From Lepus europaeus (Eukaryota > Chordata > Mammalia > Lagomorpha > Leporidae), in the NCBI RefSeq assembly GCF_033115175.1, contig NC_084838.1, positions 66,928,468 through 66,992,467 on the forward strand: DNA of 64,000 nt, given 5' to 3'. A program made the position numbers and the translations under genes. Shown piece after piece: positions 55,741-64,000 of this stretch (within the stretch, counting starts at the first letter, position 1; every line of letters begins with the position of its first letter). Under the pieces are notes generated by a model, which was not told where the DNA came from, searched no databases, and saw only the letters and a list, made by a program, of their open reading frames with translations.

Positions 55741-56395
55741 GATAACTCACAGACTATTCAAAACAGAACACACTAGGATGATAAAATAAATCTTAATTTC
55801 AAGTCTTGTGCTGCCAGTGTTGTATAGAATATTTTCTATAAAATATATTACCAGCTACTCACACTATTTTTTCCTATGGCATTGAGCTTATGAGGACTAT
55901 AACCTGAAAAGGATAAAAAAACTCAGCTGAATGTTGAAATAATGAGGACATAAGGCATCCCCAGCATAGCTCCAAATTGGCATTATGAATTAGGCTTACA
56001 GAGAGAGAGGAGGAGGAGGACAGCCCTCCTCTTCTTTGTACTGCTTTTAATGTCAGAATGGAATAAATACTGTGTTGTCAGGAGAGAGACAGGAGAAATC
56101 AGTCTGCCATGATGATTTTCCCCTTATTTGAAGACGATTATCTTGGAAGATATCTTTGTATGTGTTCGTTTTATTTTCAAAGCTGAGAAAATTCAGCCTA
56201 TGTTCTATGACCAATTTCCAAGAAATATATATATTTACAGAAACTCTATAGAAATGACTAAATTGGCATGACCTGGTCCACAGACCTAAGACACAAACGT
56301 GATCTTACAGAGTTACTGTTCACAAGGTCCTGAGGAGTTTCCAGCTTCCATTTCCTTCAGGTAAGTTCAAATCCTTTTCTCTCAAGGCAATGGCC
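55741..56395. other. Single-copy sequence, nothing recognised
   Basis: 650 bp. A (GGA)n-like run near 56005-56022 and a CAG|GTAAGT donor-like site at 56360|56361 are noted; the nearest acceptor ('gatcttacag', ending 56310) is weak. Confidence 0.5.
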
Positions 56396-56409
56396 CAGTT
56401 TTAACCACT

Positions 56410-56923
56410 GAACAGTCTTTAAAATGTATTTATTTATTTGAAAAGCACAGAGAGGGGGAGAGAGAGATACAAGATATCTATGTGTGTCTATATGTGTTAG
56501 GTGTGTATATATACATGCATATCTTTATATGTCATATCATATCATCTTTGTGTGTCTGTGTGTGTATGTGTGTGTGTGTGTGTGAGAGAGAGAGAGCGCG
56601 CGCGAGTGAAAATGCAGTATTTCTGTCTCTGTGAGAGAGAGAAGGGGAGAGAGCTCTCTTCTTCTGGCTCACTACCTCATGCACACAACAGCGAAGCCTG
56701 GGCCAGGTTGAAGCCAGGAGTCCAGAAGTCAATCTGGGTCTCCCATGTGGATGGCGGGGCCCAAGGTACTTGAACCATCACCTGCTGCCTCCCAGAGTGC
56801 ACATATGCGAGAAGATAGAATTGGAAATGGAGTCAGTACTTGAACCCAGGCACTGCAATATGGGATGCAGGCATCACAGATGATGTCTTCATCATTACAA
56901 CATACCCCCACCCCTCTACTGAG
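56410..56923 (-). mobile_element. CSINE, inverted, enlarged by microsatellite growth
   Basis: Exact 14-bp duplication CAGTTTTAACCACT at 56396-56409 and 56924-56937. The element measures 514 bp, about 190 bp longer than usual, because of dinucleotide growth in its CT-rich segment. The body runs from 'tgaaaagcacagagaggggg' to a head remnant near 'catacccccacccct'. Frames of 60-90 aa are artefacts. Confidence 0.93.
56549..56604. repeat. Compound (TG)n-(AG)n-(CG)n microsatellite
   Basis: An interrupted TG run (56549-56584) passes into AG (56584-56596) and then CG (56596-56604). TG and CG runs are alternating purine-pyrimidine with Z-DNA potential. Confidence 0.95.
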
Positions 56924-56937
56924 CAGTTTTAACCACT

Positions 56938-57701
56938 AACAATGCTTTCCAGTCTTTCTTGGTTAATGATGTTTGCATATAAGGAGGAAAAAGGAAAGGC
57001 TGGGAGACCACCTGATGTGTGGCTTTCTGGTTTTCCAAATCTGGAAATGATCTGCTGTTTCTTTCCTTAGAGCCAGGCCCTAGGCCTGAGATAATACACT
57101 CTGCTCTGGGGGGTTCATTTGAATGAAGAGTAAACAAATTTATTCTTTAATCTCTGCAGTGAACCCAACCATTTCAAACCCAAATTGGCTGCAACTATTA
57201 AAAGGAGACAAATGAAACAGAAGAAGCAGAGAGGCAAAGACTTAATGGTCATCTAATCTGAGTCCCTGTGGATGAAGCCTACAGATGCCTGTGAGGCTTC
57301 TTGGGAGGTAGAGCTGCTTTTCCTAAAAATCCGAGACCAAAATATTAATACTGCTGCACAAAAAATCTACTCTGATGTAGTTTGAGATTTTTATTTATAT
57401 TGAATTTAAAAGGGTTAGAGGAATGAAGGTGGGGCAGTCAGGCTTGGGCAGGGAATGGGTTGGATACCTCCTTTGCAGTCTTTGGTATTTCCAAGGGCAT
57501 TCTGCTCTGTGTCGAGTCATTTCAACCACTGAGGTATCCTAGACTAAGATGGATTATATGTCACTTCAGAATCAGTTTTCACATTGGTGGAATTGTGTGT
57601 CTGTGCTATTCATCTAGACAGACCTATTTTAAAATCTCTAAACCTGTCATGTATGAGGTATCGTCTTAATTAATGACTTTATCCCCCAACTTGTTTATTA
57701 T
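56938..57701. other. Single-copy sequence, nothing recognised
   Basis: 760 bp between two inverted CSINEs, with no named repeat. Frames of 73 and 69 aa have no domain. Confidence 0.5.
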
Positions 57702-58046
57702 CGTTGCATATTTATTTGAGAAACAGACACAAAAAGAGAGATAGAGAAAGAGACAGAGAGACAGAGAAGGAGAAGAAAGAGAAATCTCCTCAGCTAGTTT
57801 ACTCTACAAATATCCACAATAGCAAGAGCTGGGCCAAGACTGGAGCCACAAGCCAAAAACACAATCCAGGTCCCCCAAGTGGATGGCAGGCACCTAAGTA
57901 CTTGAGCCATCACAGCTGCCTCCCAAGGCCTTCGTTGCCAGCAATTTGTAATCAGAAGACAAACGCTGAATCAAAGCTTTTTACTTCAGTGTGGGACATT
58001 TGTGTATTAACCAGTATGTTAAACATCAGACCAAATGCCTGTCCCT
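57702..58046 (-). mobile_element. CSINE, inverted, highly diverged
   Basis: 'gcatatttatttgagaaacagac', 'gctgggccaagactggagcc', 'atcacagctgcctcccaagg' and the end 'aaatgcctgtccc' identify an old copy. No duplication found. The 125-aa frame through it is an artefact. Confidence 0.82.
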
Positions 58047-58555
58047 TCACTCTTTTTATTTACAACAGAATAAAAGAATAGTGTATCTCAAAATTTGTTG
58101 GAATGGTTGACTTGGAAAATACTTTTTAAATGATTTAACTCTCATTAAGCAATCAGGAATCTTTACAAACTCTATCCTGCCCTTCACCCCTCACACACCC
58201 ACATGATGCACCAGAATCTGTCCCCATATCTCAATCCCAATTACTTAATTCATTGAAATGTAAACTCATCCACTGAGCATACTTCTGTCAGTGAAGGTTT
58301 ATTACAGCAAAAAAAAAAAAAAAAAAAAAAAAGATTCTATTTCTCTGGATCCAAAACAACCAGGCAATTGGATTAATTTAGTCCAACATCACTTCAAGTC
58401 AATAAAAAAAATCATTAGCTAAACAATTTGTTGAATGATTGAGGTGATGTTGTCAAAATAATTCCATGCAGAAAGCTTTTGTGGATATCCCACTTTTATA
58501 ATTTCTGCTTCTCCTTTCTGTCCAGTTTATTTTTTGTGTATATTTTTGGACCTTG
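58047..58555. other. Spacer with an isolated poly(A) run of 24 nt
   Basis: The A run at 58309-58332 has no recognised retroposon body before it. The preceding C-rich text (58170-58250) matches no family I know. A truncated retrocopy is possible but no flanking duplication is visible. Confidence 0.5.
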
Positions 58556-58569
58556 AAAATTATAAAATA

Positions 58570-58880
58570 GGGTCTGGCACTATGGAACGGAGGGTGTAAG
58601 CCTTGGCTTGCAGCGCTGGCATCACACATGGGAACCCATTCGAGTCTCCATTGCTCCACTTCCGGTTGAGCTCCCTGCTAATGCACTGGGAAAGCAGCAG
58701 AGGATGGCTCAAGTGCTTGGGAGACCCAGATGAAGCTTCTGGCTCCTGGCTTTGGCCTGGCCCAGCGCTGGCCATTGAAGCTATTTGGGACTGAACCAGC
58801 AGATGGAAGATTTCTTTCTCCCTCTACCTCTCTGTGTTTCTCTAACTCTTTCAAATAAAAATAAATAAATTTTAAGAAAT
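58570..58880 (+). mobile_element. CSINE, near full length
   Basis: Exact 14-bp duplication AAAATTATAAAATA at 58556-58569 and 58881-58894. The body lacks a short middle piece ('gtgcttgggagacccag' joins parts normally separated by 'cccctgcacccacgtg'). Frames on both strands are artefacts. Confidence 0.95.
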
Positions 58881-58894
58881 AAAATTATAAAATA

Positions 58895-59439
58895 AGCTCA
58901 ATGTAAGGTGAATATGCAAAATAAGATTATATAAAGTGAAAAATAAATTCTCTTTTGTCTTACTCAGCATACTTCTTAAAGAAAGCCATAATATTTTTGG
59001 TCATGCCCTAAAAGACTTTTAACATTGTTCTTCAATTACTTTTTCACTGAGCAACATACTTTGAGCACATTTCAAATTCAGTATTAAAGAACTTCTAATT
59101 TATTTTAGCTTCCATGGGTATAACATTTTAACATGTACCCTAACACATATAATGTACAGAAATTTTTCAGTTCTTATTTGTCAGACATACTTAATTACTA
59201 ATTCCATGGGTTTATCTATCAGTGGGAAATTGGGACTAACTCTGGAAGTATGTGTCTTTAGGTCCTTGAGAACTAGAAACTCTGAGTGACCCTGCAACTA
59301 TTCTTCTAAGTGGTTAAATGGTTAACAAGAAAAGTTCCATTGGACAATGTGATTTTAGCCATCACACATTTTTGTGGTCTAACTAGCATTTCTGTGTGCT
59401 TGATAATTTTTGGAAGCACCTCAAAATTCTGTTAGATTT
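58895..59439. other. Single-copy AT-rich sequence, nothing recognised
   Basis: 545 bp without a named repeat, open frame or motif. Confidence 0.5.
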
Positions 59440-60100
59440 ACTATATATTATCTTTAGCTTTCATAGTGTTGTGGCTTGTGATCTGGCTCCTGTCCAGCCT
59501 CAGTTTTCACTTCTTCCCCACACTCTTTCCAAGCCACAGTCATCCAAACTGCTGGCTGCTAAGCACAGAAGCCATACTTCACCCTACCTTACCTCTACAT
59601 GTGGCGTGTTCTGTGCTGCAAATCCTGTCTTCCCTTTACCTCTGTAAGGAAATACAATAATCCCTCAGTATCCATGCAGGGGATTGGTTTCAGGATCCCC
59701 CTTGGATACCAAAATTATAGCATGCTCAAGTCTCTGACATAAAATGATATAGTATTTACATATAACATGTGCACAACTTCCTGTATACTTCAAATTACCT
59801 GTAGGTTACTTATAATACCAGATACAATATAAATGCTCTGAAAATAGTTGTTACACTCTATTGTTTATGGAATAATGACAAGAAAAGTCTGTACATTTTC
59901 AGTATAGGCATGATTTTTCTTCTGAATATTCCTGATCAGCAGTTGACTGAATCCTGATACAGAATCCATGAATGCAGAGGGTTATTTGATTATTGCTTCC
60001 TCCATAAATCTTTTCCTTTTCCTCCTCTCATCCCAACTCATGAAACTCAGCTATGTCTTCTCCCCATTTTCATTGTAGTGTGACCATTTCTCAAATAAAA
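59440..60100 (+). mobile_element. LINE L2, interrupted by MER2
   Basis: L2 text 'gcttgtgatctggctcctgtccagcctc', 'ttccaagccacagtcatcc' and 'tcttccctttacctctgt' stops at 59654 and seems to resume at 59993 with 'gcttcctccataaatcttttcc' and 'ctcagctatgtcttctcc'. The 83- and 64-aa frames at 59.4-59.66 kb are L2-derived and not genes. Confidence 0.55.
59655..59990 (+). mobile_element. MER2 (TcMar-Tigger, non-autonomous)
   Basis: About 336 bp that follow MER2 from end to end: 'atccctcagtatccatgcaggggattggtttcaggatccccc', 'gcatgctcaagtctctgacataaaatgatatagtatttacatataac', 'ttataataccagatacaatataaatgctctg', 'gtttatggaataatgacaagaaaagtctgtac', and a 3' half with 'gttgactgaatcctg'. Flanked by TA at 59653 and 59991, the Tc1/mariner target site. 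Confidence 0.85.
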
Positions 60101-61039
60101 TGCATTTGTATCCTGTTGCAATAATGTTTAAAGTCTGGCTTCTTCTCTATAAAACAGGGTTATTAAGGGCAGAACTACATTGGGAGAGCTTAGGGCAGTG
60201 GCCAGCCAGAGAAGGCACTGCCTAGATGTGAGGTGACCATAAACCCAAATGACTTGAAAGGGCAGGCATGTAGAGATACCTTTTTCATTTAGCATAGGCT
60301 CTAGAATAGTGAAACTGATGGGTATTACTATTATCGGGAAGTACATATGGACAGTTTTATATGATGGCTATTTCCAAAGTTGTCTTTTCTGGCCAAGCTA
60401 CTATCACATTAAAAATTATGTCAAGCATCCTTTACTTTAGACATTTCCACTTCTAAGTAATACTCAACAATATACTGTAGCATCCAGAACAATAGCAAAT
60501 TCCATATGGCTCCTCATGCATTTACTTTTACATGCATTGGCAATTTAGAATGGCATTGTTCATTATATTTCAGATATCAGTCTGGCTGGAGCTTAACCAA
60601 GGATGTGTGCTTAAACCACCAGAAAGTGAAAGGCTGACACTGGGCATGACTTATTACCATGCAATAGATGTGAGAGAGCATTTCAGGGGAAAATCAGCTT
60701 TAATCAGTGTCAGTAGACGTCATGCGATTTTTCCCGGCACTGATAACGATGCAGCAGTTGAGAAATGACAGCTGCTGGACATGAGCACTGCATCACTTAC
60801 ACTTCTCCACACCACCACACTTCACTCTCTGGGCACCGTTCTCATTTGCTTCTGTTTTTGGAGGATTAACACCAATAATAAGAAAGACATAAATGAGTGT
60901 TCCTCTAAAAAAACAGATATGTAACCAAAGTGCTCATTATGACTATAACTGAGTACTGACCATTGCACCAACAAGGAAGGTTCTTTGTTTACCTACTGCT
61001 TGTGTGGAAAAAGTAATATTTCATGATTTCTAGAGACAG
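60101..61039. other. Single-copy sequence with candidate regulatory block
   Basis: No named repeat. At 60570-60780 the sequence has a CpG cluster in CpG-poor surroundings, a CRE-like GACGTCATG, CAGCTG and TGATAACG motifs. The 78-aa plus frame at 60532-60768 spans it, with no domain or splice context; I treat the block as possibly regulatory rather than coding. Confidence 0.35.
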
Positions 61040-61170
61040 TCACAAGGGGACTACCTTATGTGCTTTCTAGTAGCATATCTTATTTAAGTTTTGTTCAAAT
61101 CCTGTAAGGCAGATTAATGTCATCTCCATTTTGCCGTTGAGAAATCTGAGGTTGATGAAAATTATTTTAA
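61040..61170 (-). mobile_element. MIR fragment, inverted
   Basis: 'atcctgtaaggcagattaatgtcatctccattttgccgttgagaaatctgaggttgatg' is the MIR complement ('ccctgtgaggtaggtactattatctccattttacagatgaggaaactgagg'). It lies just before the inverted MST LTR. Confidence 0.65.
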
Positions 61171-61180
61171 AATGTGCCTG

Positions 61181-61600
61181 TATTATTCCGTTTTTCATTA
61201 TTACAATGATCTGTCTGAGGCAGACTACTTTATAAAGAAGGGAGATTTATTTAAATCACCATTGTGGAGTCTGAAAGTCCAAACAGCACAGCATAGGATG
61301 TGATAAGAGTCCCCCTGGCTGCATCACTTCATGCTAGGGGCCTTTTTGCTGCCATAGTTCTGGGGTCATGCAGAGCATCACATGGCAAACGCAAAGAATG
61401 TGCCTATCTTCTACGTCTGGTCTTTGTCTCTCTTATAAGGTGGCCAGAATTCAATCATGGAGGCTCTCCCTAATGACTTTATCTAAACTTTAATCATTTA
61501 ATCATTTTCCAAAGACCCCACCTCTGAATACTATAGTCAGGTTAAGTTTCCTTTTGGGAATTAAACAGTTCATGAGTGGGGAAGTCAAACCATGTTGTAA
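61181..61600 (-). mobile_element. MST/MLT1-type LTR (ERVL-MaLR), inverted
   Basis: Plus-strand text is the complement of a MaLR LTR: 'gtattattccgtttttcattatt', 'ctactttataaagaagggagatttattt', 'ggggcctttttgctgccatag', 'cccacctctgaatactatagtcagg', 'gttcatgagtggggaagtcaaaccat'. About 420 bp and complete. Confidence 0.75.
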
Positions 61601-62809
61601 CTCAGTGTCCCACTGGGAATCAGTGAAAGAGTAGGAGAGCTCTCACCCAGGGATGTTGCTTCTATCACTTTCCAGAGGTGTATTCATAATAGAAAAATCC
61701 TGGATGAAGAGATTCAAGTATCTAAATTGCAAATACTACAAAGAGCTCTAGAAAAGAGTAACCAAAGGGTATATAACCGAAAAGAATATAACTTTCTCCA
61801 AGGGTGTTTTTTTTTTTTTTCTTTTCTTGTTATTGGCCCTATAGTTCTGGCACTATAAATAAGCCCAGGAAATGGAACACATCTCCAGCTTTGCAGAATT
61901 TGCACAGAAGAACCTTGACAAAATAACAAGAACTATATATATTTTCCATGTTGTTGCTACCATAGAAATGTTGCCTGCCTTATCACGTTAGTTCCATTGG
62001 TAGTTTCTCCAGAAGGAAAGGACTACGTATGTCTTTGTTTATAATAAGCATTGTAAAAAGATAATTAAGAATTTCTCCAGATGAGGCTATAAAAAGTGAA
62101 CAAAAACTATTTCTTCTAAAGGGGCAGACCTTATAAGGAAGTTCCTATGTAGACAAAAACCTGAGGAGATATAATGATATATTACCATATCCTTTCCTTA
62201 GGATGCTTAGTATGAATCTATTTTCTTTCTTTCCCTATTACTCTTTCTCTTTCTTGCTATGCCTAATAACTCTGAGAAATAGGAAATCTGAATGTCCTGA
62301 TTGTTCCAATTTCCTGCAGTTTTTGAAGTCAGCACAATGAAATCACTGAAGATACTTAACTGTGTAGTTAATGGATTTCAGAACTTCTCAGATTGGTAAA
62401 TCTCTTTGCTTTCTGTAGTCACCTTTGAAATGCCATAAATAATTCCTGAGCACTTTAACAAAAACTTAATTCTCATTAAGAAATAGCATAGGTATAAATT
62501 CACTCATTAACTGGCAAAGGCATGGTACACATTCTTATTTATATATTAAAATAGGATCAAGAGTCAAGTAGATCAATATAAGGGTAATCATACAGTTGCT
62601 TTTGTTCATAAAAAAATTGTCCTTAGAACAATATGGAAACACTGTTAATTGGATAATAATATAGTTAGAGTATGAATAACTCATTGAATCATTTTATCAA
62701 ATATTTTGATTATGATATTGGAGGAAAGATTAATATATGTCATGTATTGCTGGACCATATTAGAACATCCCTCTGTTTTGTTGTTTGTTTTTTATTTTTT
62801 TTTCTTTTT
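61601..62809. other. Single-copy AT-rich sequence, nothing recognised
   Basis: 1.2 kb with a T run at 61807-61820 and no named repeat. The 76-aa frame starting at 62706 runs into the following CSINE. Confidence 0.5.
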
Positions 62810-63103
62810 AAAAATTATTTTAGAGACTGAGACACACACAAACAGATCTCTTATCTATTGGTTTACTTCTCAAATGCCCACAATAGCCACAGCTGTGCCG
62901 GCCAAAGTCAGGATCCAGGAACTCAATTTTGTCTAACACATGGCTGTCAGGGGTCCAACTACTTGAGCCATCACCTGCTGCTTCCTAGTGTCTGCATTAG
63001 CAGGAAGCTGGAATCAGGAACCAGAATCTGCACTGAAAATCATGCACTCCAGTAAGGTGTGTGAGTGTTTTAAGTAGTGTCATAAACACTAAAGTGCTGC
63101 CCT
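62810..63103 (-). mobile_element. CSINE, inverted, older
   Basis: 'aattattttagagactgagacac', 'acagctgtgccggccaaagtc', 'gagccatcacctgctgc' and the end 'cactaaagtgctgccct' identify the copy. Its head is degraded. Confidence 0.87.
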
Positions 63104-63257
63104 ATTTTTTTTTATTTAAAAAAACACAACCCTGTTTGGTCCAGGTAAGAAATAAATGCCTCCAACATAATTAGATTTTTCTGGAAGTAATTTTTGTGAA
63201 CTTAACAACTGTTAAGTTGTTTTGAAGTAATACTACTTCTAACTGTGTGTTGGCAAG

Positions 63258-63510
63258 ATCCAGCTGATCCAGCTCTCTGCCAATGACCTAGGAAAAGCAG
63301 CAGAAGCTGGCCCAAGTGTTTGGGCCCTTGTCACCCACATGGGAGACCCTGATGAAGCCCCTTGCTTCTGGCTTTGGACTGGCCCAGCCCTGGCAGTTGC
63401 GGCCATCTAGGAAGTGAACCAAAAGATAGAAGATCTTTGTCTGTCTCTCCTTCTCTCTCTGTATCTCTTTCAAAGTAAATCAATAAACATTAAAAAAATA
63501 AATAAATTAT
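63258..63510 (+). mobile_element. CSINE, 5'-truncated
   Basis: It starts inside the C repeat at 'ccagctgatccagctctctgcc' and continues through 'ctggcccaagtgtttgggcc' to an (AAAT)n tail. The tRNA-like head with Pol III promoter is missing. It lies about 150 bp from an opposed CSINE. Confidence 0.9.
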
Positions 63511-63639
63511 AGGTGAGTGTTGAGTAGATACATTTCTCAGTTGAGGACTTTTAACTACTTAAAGAATTGAATCGATTGTTGAAGAATGTGCTTTTTAAAA
63601 TATACAAAAATTATTTAGATCTCTGTATAGCTCCTGGCA

Positions 63640-64000
63640 CTACAGGAAGGCCTGTTGTGATGCAGAACATCAGGCTTACCTTGGGTTTCCCTTCTGGAGA
63701 ACAGGGAAAGAGCTGACAAGTGAGAAGGTATGGGGTGATCACATGACTAATTTTGTTCAATGGGATGTAACAAAAAGTACTATGTTTACTTCCTAGAGGA
63801 GTTAAGAAATGAATCCCATTTCTCTATGATCTCCTTATCATCCAGCATTAAAGATGAACACGAGAGTGAACACACGAAAGCCTCCATACTGTCATGATTC
63901 AATCTCAGAAGACACATGTGACCTGGATCCCCGGATCATGAAGAAAGTACTGCTCGTCGCTTGCAGCTGTTGCCAAACTGTTATCTATGTGAAAAACTTC
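63640..64000 (+). mobile_element. Possible ancient interspersed repeat, cut by window end
   Basis: 'ttgttcaatgggatgtaacaaaaagtactatg', 'ctggatccccggatcatgaagaaag' and 'aaactgttatctatgtgaaaaac' are in the order of an old mammalian repeat whose tail reads about 'ggactgttacatgagcaagaaataaac'. I cannot name the family and the tail lies outside the window. Confidence 0.3.

Noticed and set aside
60532..60768. 78-aa plus-strand open frame over an apparently constrained block
   Set aside because: There is no domain, splice context or poly(A) signal; kept only as a possible regulatory block.
1..64000. CRISPR arrays, prokaryotic operons or phage-like modules
   Set aside because: There are no regularly spaced repeats, no dense long coding frames, and the whole window has mammalian interspersed repeats.
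1..64000. Stand-alone tRNA, snRNA, 5S, 7SK or Y RNA genes
   Set aside because: tRNA-like box A/B sequences occur only within CSINE and MIR bodies; no complete cloverleaf or snRNA core phrase was seen.

Overview
This window is nuclear DNA from a lagomorph, most likely European rabbit (Oryctolagus cuniculus) or a close leporid. The main evidence is 23 copies of the lagomorph-specific tRNA-derived C repeat (CSINE). A second line is the unmistakable 3' untranslated region of the rabbit L1 family (37.6-39.07 kb, and a 195-bp tail at 48.78 kb). AT-rich, CpG-poor sequence and ancient mammalian repeats (MIR, L2, MLT1/MST LTRs, MER20, MER2) complete the picture. Family names come from memory of consensus sequences; no database was searched.

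I find no convincing protein-coding gene, tRNA, rRNA, snRNA, CpG island or CRISPR array. The longest open frames (169, 166, 136, 133 aa) all run through C repeats or L1 tails and are by-products of those repeats. The window is best read as intergenic or deep intronic sequence.

Layout: 0-3.3 kb has two adjacent retroviral-type LTRs with CCAAT, TATA-like and poly(A) signals, then L2, L1, CSINE and MIR pieces. 3.3-19 kb is mostly single-copy DNA with an inverted L2, MIRs, an MLT1 LTR and scattered CSINEs; a 78-bp exon-like segment lies at 7.84 kb. 19-26 kb has a young CSINE inside an old L1, followed by the longest low-repeat stretch, where two blocks look like conserved regulatory elements. 26-36.4 kb is dense in L2, MER20, CSINE and a mariner-like MITE. 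36.4-49.7 kb is the most layered part: a rabbit L1 3' UTR, an inverted L2, an L1M tail, MLT1 and MST LTRs, a solo LTR with a near-perfect 6-bp duplication, a second LTR, an inverted L1M carrying two CSINEs of different age, and a CSINE split by an L1 tail. 49.7-64 kb alternates single-copy DNA with CSINEs, an ERVL-type LTR, a MER2 nested in an L2 and a possible regulatory block at 60.6 kb.

The biology is the history of mobile elements. Target-site duplications and nesting fix several insertion orders. Because CSINEs often sit close together in opposite orientation, any transcript across them could fold into long duplexes. I found no evidence of a previously undescribed multi-gene system; the best leads are the LTR hairpins, the exon-like segments and the candidate regulatory blocks.
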